A stretch of 64,000 nucleotides of DNA, taken from NCBI GenBank assembly GCA_916700875.1, contig CAKAKS010000066.1:5311742-5375741 (forward strand), given 5' to 3'. The translations under genes were made by a program, and so were the position numbers. Source of the DNA: Sebastes aleutianus. Taxonomy: Eukaryota; Chordata; Actinopteri; Perciformes; Sebastidae. The notes beneath the pieces are model-generated. The model was not told the DNA's origin and did not search any database. It saw only the letters and a program-made list of their open reading frames with translations. Of the stretch, positions 37,057 to 64,000 are shown one piece after another; within the stretch, counting starts at the first letter, position 1, and each line of letters opens with the position of its first letter.

Positions 37057-37368
37057 CAGGGCTGGGCAATATATTGACATTATATCGTTATTGTGATATG
37101 AAACTATATATAATCTTAGATTTCGTATTATCGTTATATGTTATATTACAAGTGTTGTCTTTTCCTGGTTTTAAAGACTGCACTAAAGTAAAGTGATGTA
37201 ATGTTCTGAACTTACCAGATTGTTCTAGGTGTTCCCATTATTTGCCTTTACCCACTTAGTCATATCAAAAATCTCTTTGTCTAAATATTTTGTGAAAGCA
37301 ATATCGATATCGAGGTATTTGGTCAAAAATATTGTGATATTTAATTTTCTCCATATCGCCCAGCCCTA
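37057..37368. mobile_element. hAT-type MITE with perfect 8-bp target duplication
   Basis: A 312-bp AT-rich element, ends CAGGGCTGGGCAATAT and ATATCGCCCAGCCCTA. It is flanked by GCTGTCAG at 37049-37056 and 37369-37376, a perfect 8-bp duplication. It is a relative of 10536-10908. No transposase frame. Confidence 0.9.
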
Positions 37369-37732
37369 GCTGTCAGTCAAGTAAATATGTTTATTTTCAC
37401 TAAATGCAGGCGTAGTGAAGCTGTGATGACCTCAATTTAGGGCTGCAACTAACACTTATTTTCGTAATTGAATAATCTGTCATAACAATTTATATTGTGA
37501 AATTGTTCTTTATCTGGAATTTCAACTGAGAAACCATTTATAGATCAAATAACTGGATAAGGAGTGTCTGATTCTGGCAAAATACCAGAAAAATCAAAGT
37601 AGATCATCACATTGATGCAGAAATTCTGTAAATCCCAAATTGCTGTAAAGCAGTCCTGCCGATTTTGCTCATTGATCTTCAACATTGCCCATAATGTTGA
37701 TATTAAAGAGATCTACCAAGGTATTAACATTA

Positions 37733-38062
37733 TGTAAGGCTGCAACTAACGATTTATTTTCATTGTCGATTATTTTCTCGATTAATTGATTTTTTGTTTG
37801 GTCTATAAAATGTCAGAAAATGGTGAAAAATATCGATCAGTGTTTCCCAAAGCTCAAGATGATGTCCTCCAAAAGATATTCAGTTTACTGTCATAGAGGA
37901 GTAAAGAAACCAGGAAATATTCACATTTAAGAAGCTGGAATCAGAGAAATTAGATCTTTTTTTTTTTCTTAAAAAATTACTCAAACCGATGAATCGATTA
38001 TCAAAATAGTTGGCGATTAATTTAATAGATTAATTTAATAGATTCATTTGTGTAGCTCTAAC
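37733..38062. repeat. Dispersed AT-rich fish element ('GGCTGCAACTAACGATT')
   Basis: Runs from AAGGCTGCAACTAACGATT to TTTGTGTAGCTCTAAC with the recognisable interior ATCGATCAGTGTTTCCCAAA and CATAGAGGAGTAAAGAAACC. A second, interrupted copy lies at 56715-57532. Fragments are at 31895, 40665, 48115 and 51217. Confidence 0.75.
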
Positions 38063-41000
38063 ATTATGGCAAAAACTTTTGTCTCACATTACTGTCTTAT
38101 TGCCCAACCCTAATATGTCATTTATTTTTTAGATCAATCATTTCGTATCATAAATTAACACCAAAAAAATTGAAAATATGTTCATCATAAGGATATTTAC
38201 CATGATGATTACCATGAAGACGGAGAAGAGTAGTACTTCCTGACATTAAAGGAACTAGAACTATTAATTGTTGGCGTTTAATTTTTTGTTGGTTGATGAT
38301 TTCTTACATAATAATGTATGAGGAATTAGTACAAGTTATAATCAAGTAAAGAGACTTGTGTTGTGATTCAACACCTGTTATTCAATCTGTCATTCATTTG
38401 CAATATTCTCACATTCAAATGCCCATTAACCAAACATAATTATGCAGATTCCATGGCCACAAACAAGCATGAAAATGAAACAATTTTATGACGTGCAGCT
38501 TTAACCGCATCGCAGTGTTGAGGCACGGTCACAAAATCAACATCCGGCTCCTGTTCACTTCCCTTCTATGTAAGCGAAGAGGTGAAAAAACATTTGCTTC
38601 CGGTGGTGAAGCAAATTTGCATCTTTTCATTTGAAATACAGTTCAACTTTGGTGAACTTTTAGGCAAATATCGCCTCGCGGATGTTTGATCGTGCCCTTA
38701 GTTTCACAATTAATCACCAATAACAAGCTTTTTTCCCACCTAAACTTCATTGTACCGTACAGCAGCTGTGTGAGTAGCACAGTGTTAGGATAACATTTGT
38801 TGCCGTATAACTCCCACTTGTTTTGAGTCATTTCCTCTCCCGTCCCCATCATCATAAACGGTCCATCCTGTGCTTTAAACTCTGTTATGAACAGGCCTGC
38901 TGGTTTCCGCGTAGTTGAAAGCCTTTTTAAATCCGCTTATTGTGGCTTTTTTCCCTCTCTGACCTCATATTATGAAGTGTTTCTATAACCACGGTTTAAA
39001 AAGCAGTATCATATCTTTATTACTGTTGCCCACCACTGCTACCTTTGGTCCCCAAGGGCTCCTTAATTACAGTCAAGCCCCCCTGTTAATGTGTGTTTAC
39101 ACGTTGTGTGTCACTTTATTATGCTCGGTAGGGTCCCTGTTGCTGTGATCAGTCGCCAGTAAATTACCATTTTTGTTGTTGTGCCACTGAGTTCACTAAA
39201 TCTCCACGGTGTGAAATTATTGTTTCAGTGTTTCCAATGAGAGCAGAAAGGCTTTAATCCACGGAGAGCGGGTGTATGGACCCTTGACACCACCTGTCAG
39301 GAAGGTGAATAGTTGTACCAGCACCGCTGCCCCTTCATGGCTTCACTCCAACCAATAAATCAACTGTAAATGCATTACATGCCAAGAACTTTGGCTTTAC
39401 TAAGGTGGCATTTTTCCTTCTTGGCCCAAGCAGTTTAATCTCCCCCATGTCTGGCCCGTTGATAGCGGTGTGTATGTGAGTGTAAGCAGCTCAGCGGCCC
39501 GGCCGATTAAATGGCCATTATTAAGAGAGTATTATTGAAGTGTGCCTCCTGCCTGTCTGTCCTGTAGTGTTGTCTTTGTGATATTACAACTGGGATATTG
39601 GAACGGTTTAATTAATCTGCTGCCGGACTAATGCTGGTTCCCACAGAGCCTGTGGTGGAATAACGCTGGGATACACATGGTTACGCCTGTGTGGGCCACT
39701 ACATTAAATTAGATGTTCATTAACAATGAAAGCACATTTATTATGGTCTTTGTTGTGTTTTTTGAGCTGAAGCTAATGATTAAGCCACACTAGTGTTGTG
39801 GCTCTCGGGAGGGTCGGTCCATCACTTCTCTCCAAGCCTGACTTGTTCTTTAGCGCCACCATGAGGTTGACATTTTTATTTTTTAGTGAAGTGACTCAAC
39901 AACTATTGGATGGATTGCCATGAGATGTGATAGAGGCTCCCCAGAAGATGTATCCTAATGTCTTTGGTGATCCGCTGACTTGCTCTCACACCACCAGCAC
40001 GAGGTTGAAATTTGTGGTTTTAAGAGAAACTAATGACATGCCCCTTCAGGACGTGCCCATCCGGGACATGCCCGTTCGGGACATGGGCTATCATGTGGCC
40101 GTACGGAGCTGTCTGATTGCTTGCCCCCGGAAGTCCTGCTTGCTGCGTTGTCGAGAACCGCACATCGCTAACGTTATATCCAGCATCCAGTAGCAATAGT
40201 GAACTGCAGTCCATGAGCCGCTGCCTGTAAGGCCAGCAGAGGACGACATGCTCGACTCACACTACATGTCCAGACGAAAAATAGGCTATGCCACTGCTGA
40301 ATCCCGTTTCATTTTAGAACTAGATCGAGCCGGACGCTTCACGCCGGATGGGCTCACGGATGGAGACAGACAGATTCCTCGCTTTATGTTTTTTGATAAC
40401 TTTGGTGATGCCCTGACTTTTCATTCAGCTCCATCATCAGTACAAAATTGTGGTGAAAGATGGTGAACATAGTAAACAATGAATCATTTGGTCCATGAAA
40501 TGTCCATCACACTTTACCAGAGCCCAACACATTCAAATGTCTTGTTTTGACCGTCCAACCGTCCGGAGCCCCATTTGAGAAGCTAGCCTAGAACCACTAC
40601 ATTATTGATCTTTTTGCTTTAAAAATTACTTTAACGATTCAAAAAGTATTTTATTATATTGAGGAACAACTAATCGATTAATTGACTACTTATTTCAACT
40701 GAGATTAAATAAGTGTCATAATACTATTTTGCAATTTTTATAACATTTATGTTGTGTGCACAATCTTAATGTGTGCTTATTTTCCCCCCTTTTTTAATTC
40801 AAAATGTTTTAAGGCTTCATAGCCTGTCCGTTTAACTGGGTTAACCTTTTGACCTTAGGGCCCTAACCTGGCACCCCTCCACCCTATATTATTGGTGTCT
40901 CCCCGTGCTGTCCTGACATGCGCTCGGACCCGAGTGTGGTCAGGGGTGAGGCACGTGTTCTCCCTCCTCCCCAAGCTGAGCTGCCCTTTATAGGAAAAGG

Positions 41001-43113
41001 CTTCAGGAACCAGAGGGATAAACAGCCATTGTTCTCCCTGCGGGCTCGCTGAAACCACCCTGTCAGAATGAGAGATCTCTGCCCACTTTCTTGTAGACAT
41101 AGGGGGCCCCCCAACTACCACCTAATAGATTTAACAGTGTGAAATGGTTCCCCAAGTGTCCACAACTGTGCGTTTGTCACATGAAAAAAGGTCAGTCCAG
41201 ATTCCCATGCCACCTCTTTTGCCCCCGACCAACATTACATAACCAGTGTGCATCTCCGTTTGGCAGCGCACGGCAGCCTGCCTCTTTCTAATGCTTATCA
41301 CACTCCACCTGTCAAGGGCCAGTGTTTTGGTGATAAAATGGAGCCTGTTCTTCCTGCTCAGTCATTATGTAGCTAATTTATCAAGGGGGCTTGTTGCTCT
41401 GTCGTCTGCTCAGGGTCATCCAGTGGGGCAGGAGCTTGGCGTATATTAGACAGTTTAATGGGAGTCTGGGAACACACTGGTTGCCAACAGCTCTTAATCT
41501 CTGCTCCTTCCGTGTGATAGTGTTAGAGAACAGTGTAGTCGTCAGCCTGAATGAACGTCTCAACGTGGACTCAGTGTGCAGAGATGTTATGATTTACATA
41601 AATATCCTGAGGGGGAGTTGTGTTTTACGATTCCTGCTTGAGATAAACGAGCCACATGAAGATGATACTAATGAAGATTTGTGATGTAAAGATAACTGTT
41701 GGTCTTTATTGCCTGTCTGTCTGATTGCTATCTTATAGCTTATGGGTATGCATGTTTTGCAAAGTCTAATTTAGGGTGGACAATATAACAATATATACTG
41801 TGCCAAGAGTAGGGCTGTACGATAGGAGGAAAATATGCGATTACATTGTTGAATATCGATAAATAACCAGATATTAAAGTGTACTCAGTTCTACCTTTCA
41901 GTATTCTGCTAAAATACAACAAATTGCTCTAAAGGAAATGATCCATTCTTTTATTGAACGAATTGAACATTGAAATCCACCAATAAAAAACACTGATCGT
42001 TACATTTTTAAGTGCAGTTTTCTACTGATGCTCTCTTTCAACTAACTCATAAAAATCCCTGAGTGCAATATGGCAGTCTTGTATTGTATATCTCTAACAA
42101 AGAGACAATATAAATTGGTCAAAAGTCAACCGAAATTTTGCTATAGCTTTTGCGCAGAACAGCTTTATGGCAATATATGATTTTTGTGATGAAGCACTGT
42201 GATTTGTGAGGTACTTTAATTTGCTGGATTTACCAAAAACTCTTACTACTGTTTGATTATTTTATCCATGACATGGTCTCAAAAGAAAATTACTGAATCT
42301 TGAAATATATATTAATAACATGATATCAAATAAAATATAAAATAACCCAACCCTGTACAGCAAGAAAGGATTTTATCAATATCAGCCACCCCTAGTCTAA
42401 TTTAGATAATTATACAAAGATATATTTCTAGCATTTTCTGATTAATCTCTGACTTTACAACCAATTCAAAGCAAAATCCTTATGGTAGCAATAACCCTTT
42501 AATACAATCTTTGTCTAAGAAGGACAATACAACATATCAGACTCAACAAATTTCTTATGTCAAACCTAAACAGATCTCTTTACAGTAGATGTCTTTGTCT
42601 AGTTAACACTGTAAAAGTTGTTACCAGGAGAGTGTGTGAGCCACAGCAAGCAATAATATTTGAAAATCAAAAGAAAATGGCGTCAAACAGAACAAAGGAA
42701 GAAAAGCTAATCCTACCTTATATGACGCAACAATGGCGTTTGCACAAATTCAATAGCATTATTATTCATTTGGCAGGTCATTCTCTATGGACGAAAGCTG
42801 CAACCCTGACTTGACCTCATTTTATGGGTGCTTATAGTTTCTTCTCACGTGCTGTATGATTCTTCAAAATTTAATCAATAATTACTTTGGATAGATAAAA
42901 CATCACTTAAAGAAGAAAAAAAACATGAGGATTGCATCACAATATGTGATTCTAAGGAATTGCTTTGTTTCTTGAGAAAATATAGTGAAATATTTTAATC
43001 AAGATGCCTGGAAGAAGTGTTTTCCTGCCAGCAGGGGGGAAGTTACTTGGAACTGTTTTTAATATGACTTATCTGATTTAATTCACCGGAATATCTCTCA
43101 TTTTTTCCCACCA
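38063..43113. other. Upstream region or long first intron of the septin gene
   Basis: No exon recognised. 39400-39740 is repeat-poor and of balanced composition, with ATTAAATGGCCATTATTAAG, and could be a conserved regulatory element; that is only a guess from composition. 41807-42396 is a degraded element beginning AGGGCTGTACGATAGG. Confidence 0.45.
39845..40465. repeat. Fish dispersed repeat interrupted by an insertion
   Basis: 39853-40019 (TAGCGCCACCATGAGGTTG, TTGGATGGATTGCCATGAG, GGTGATCCGCTGACTTGC) and 40395-40460 (ATAACTTTGGTGATGCCCTG) are parts of a very common fish repeat. Between them is ~375 bp of unrelated CpG-containing sequence with the short repeats GGACGTGCCC / GGACATGCCC. Confidence 0.6.
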
Positions 43114-43146
43114 GCAGGCTCACTAGACATCCAGTAAACGGCAGCG

Positions 43147-62864
<19,718 letters not shown>

Positions 62865-62908
62865 AAGAGTCACAGCAGAAGGGAAGCACGATGATCCTAA
62901 CCCTCCCA

Positions 62909-62909
<1 letters not shown>

Positions 62910-62985
<76 letters not shown>
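62910..62985 (+). repeat. (CA)n tract in septin 3' UTR
   Basis: About 38 CA units starting 46 bases after the stop codon. Confidence 0.95.
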
Positions 62986-62986
<1 letters not shown>

Positions 62987-63378
62987 GGTCGTCCTCTGAA
63001 TCCATCCATCCCTGCCTGCCGCCACGCTGCAGATCCACCAGGAGTCCAGGTATCCAGGATCTTTAATCTGCACACCACCACCTCTTCATCCTCTTCTTCT
63101 TCTTCTCTACAATCATCCATCCATCAGCTGTTCAGGAGCTTCTTGAACATCTTGACTCCACCTGCAATCCACATATAGATCTTGCTGTTTATCCTATTTT
63201 GTGTTTGCTGAGTTGGACCGCACAAAATTTACAAAGCGGTGAACGTAAACATGTTTTAATACTGGATGATTATCATAAGACATATCTGTTATCTAGTCTT
63301 TAATCTTAATTATGACTCCACAGAGCCGCCAGTGACCATGGTACTAAGAGGTTTTGCCATCACACTATCATGTTTACA

Positions 63379-63405
63379 AATATATATATATATATATATA
63401 TATAT
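63379..63405. repeat. (TA)n microsatellite
   Basis: About thirteen TA units in the region downstream of the septin stop, probably still within or near its 3' UTR. No AATAAA was found between the stop and this tract. Confidence 0.85.
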
Positions 63406-63639
63406 GAATTGTGTATTGTATTCAAGTAGATGGCACCATTTTCCAGTTATTTTGCTATCAGATTAAGACTGTTTTGAACATATTTTAACTTAAAAGTAAA
63501 AAAACAGTTAGCTTCTCATGTTTTCTATGAATTTATGAGGGATTCAGTAGCCTGCACCTCCACCTCTGGATGGTTTCAATGCCTTAAGTGCTGATAATGC
63601 AATTACTATAATTATTACATGACGTTACAATTACAATCA

Positions 63640-63885
63640 CGGCGTTCTGCGGTCTGTTATTTCTTTATAACAGACCGTTGCTATGGCTGCAGTTCTGATG
63701 TCGGACTCTGGCTGACTGATTTTGTGTCATATTATTGATTTCTTAAGTAAGTAGGCATGTAATAAGCGGGGTAATGTACAGCGAGCGGGTCATTGTTGTG
63801 AAATAAACCCCTCCAGGGTGATGCAAGACCAGTCGGGGTTTATTTCACAACAATGACCGGCTCTCTGCACATTATCCCTTACGTA
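63640..63885. repeat. Hairpin-bearing dispersed element, copy 2 (reversed)
   Basis: The reverse orientation of the element at 3655-3985: first the short palindrome (63650-63677, 11-bp arms CGGTCTGTTAT / ATAACAGACCG), then the shared tail (TTATTGATTTCTTAAGTAAG), then the long hairpin arms (63769-63812 and 63837-63882). Confidence 0.75.
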
Positions 63886-64000
63886 TTACCACAGTGAAAT
63901 ATAAGGGAAGTTATGAATGAGGTACACAGTCCATGCAGAGAAAGAGGAATGTTATTAGTCCTTAATTGTGTTAAAACTAGAAACCTTATTTTGTAGCCAA

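Noticed and set aside
39927..40193. 88-codon frame with repeated DMPVRDM-like motifs
   Set aside because: It runs across a common fish repeat and its inserted segment; the motif comes from short DNA repeats (GGACATGCCC).

Overview
The window is vertebrate nuclear DNA, most likely from a teleost fish. The genes have introns with GT-AG borders, the claudin is encoded by a single exon, and most of the sequence is AT-rich non-coding DNA. That DNA is packed with short inverted-repeat elements and long CA/TG microsatellites, as is typical of fish. I see no bacterial, viral or plasmid gene organisation. I could not run searches, so gene names rest on recognising conserved residues.

Four protein-coding genes lie on the + strand. 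(1) Positions 1-2753 hold the last three coding exons of a PAP2-type lipid phosphatase that best fits plpp5; its 5' part is outside the window. (2) Positions 8647-15248 hold a complete cdc45: 18 coding exons that join in frame to 569 aa, with a compact E2F/CCAAT-type promoter just upstream. (3) Positions 27839-28489 hold an intronless claudin-5 of 216 aa. (4) Positions 43147-62864 hold a septin of 348 aa in 11 coding exons. It reads as septin-2, although in mammals the neighbour of CDC45-CLDN5 is SEPT5. A CpG-rich segment at 34120-34331 that ends in a perfect splice donor could be the septin's non-coding first exon.

Non-coding layout: 2754-8430 is gene-free with a hairpin element (3655-3985) and dispersed fish repeats. 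The cdc45 introns carry at least three short inverted-repeat elements. 15495-27650 is a 12 kb gene-free stretch with microsatellites. The claudin sits in a locally rearranged segment (26690-29930) that contains a gutted second copy of the locus, keeping only the last ~11 codons and 3' UTR. 29185-35925 is a nest of short elements flanked by TTAA. The septin introns hold a perfect (TG)169 tract, a CA tract starting six bases inside intron 10, and several dispersed repeats; the septin 3' UTR holds another CA tract.

The genes do not form a pathway. Cdc45 is a replication-fork helicase subunit, claudin-5 a tight-junction protein, septin-2 a cytoskeletal GTPase and Plpp5 a membrane lipid phosphatase. 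I found no evidence of a new multigene system. The most informative observations are genomic: the decayed claudin duplicate, paralogous empty sites that show TTAA target duplication for a short element family, two elements with 8-bp target duplications, and the placement of repeat tracts next to septin splice sites.
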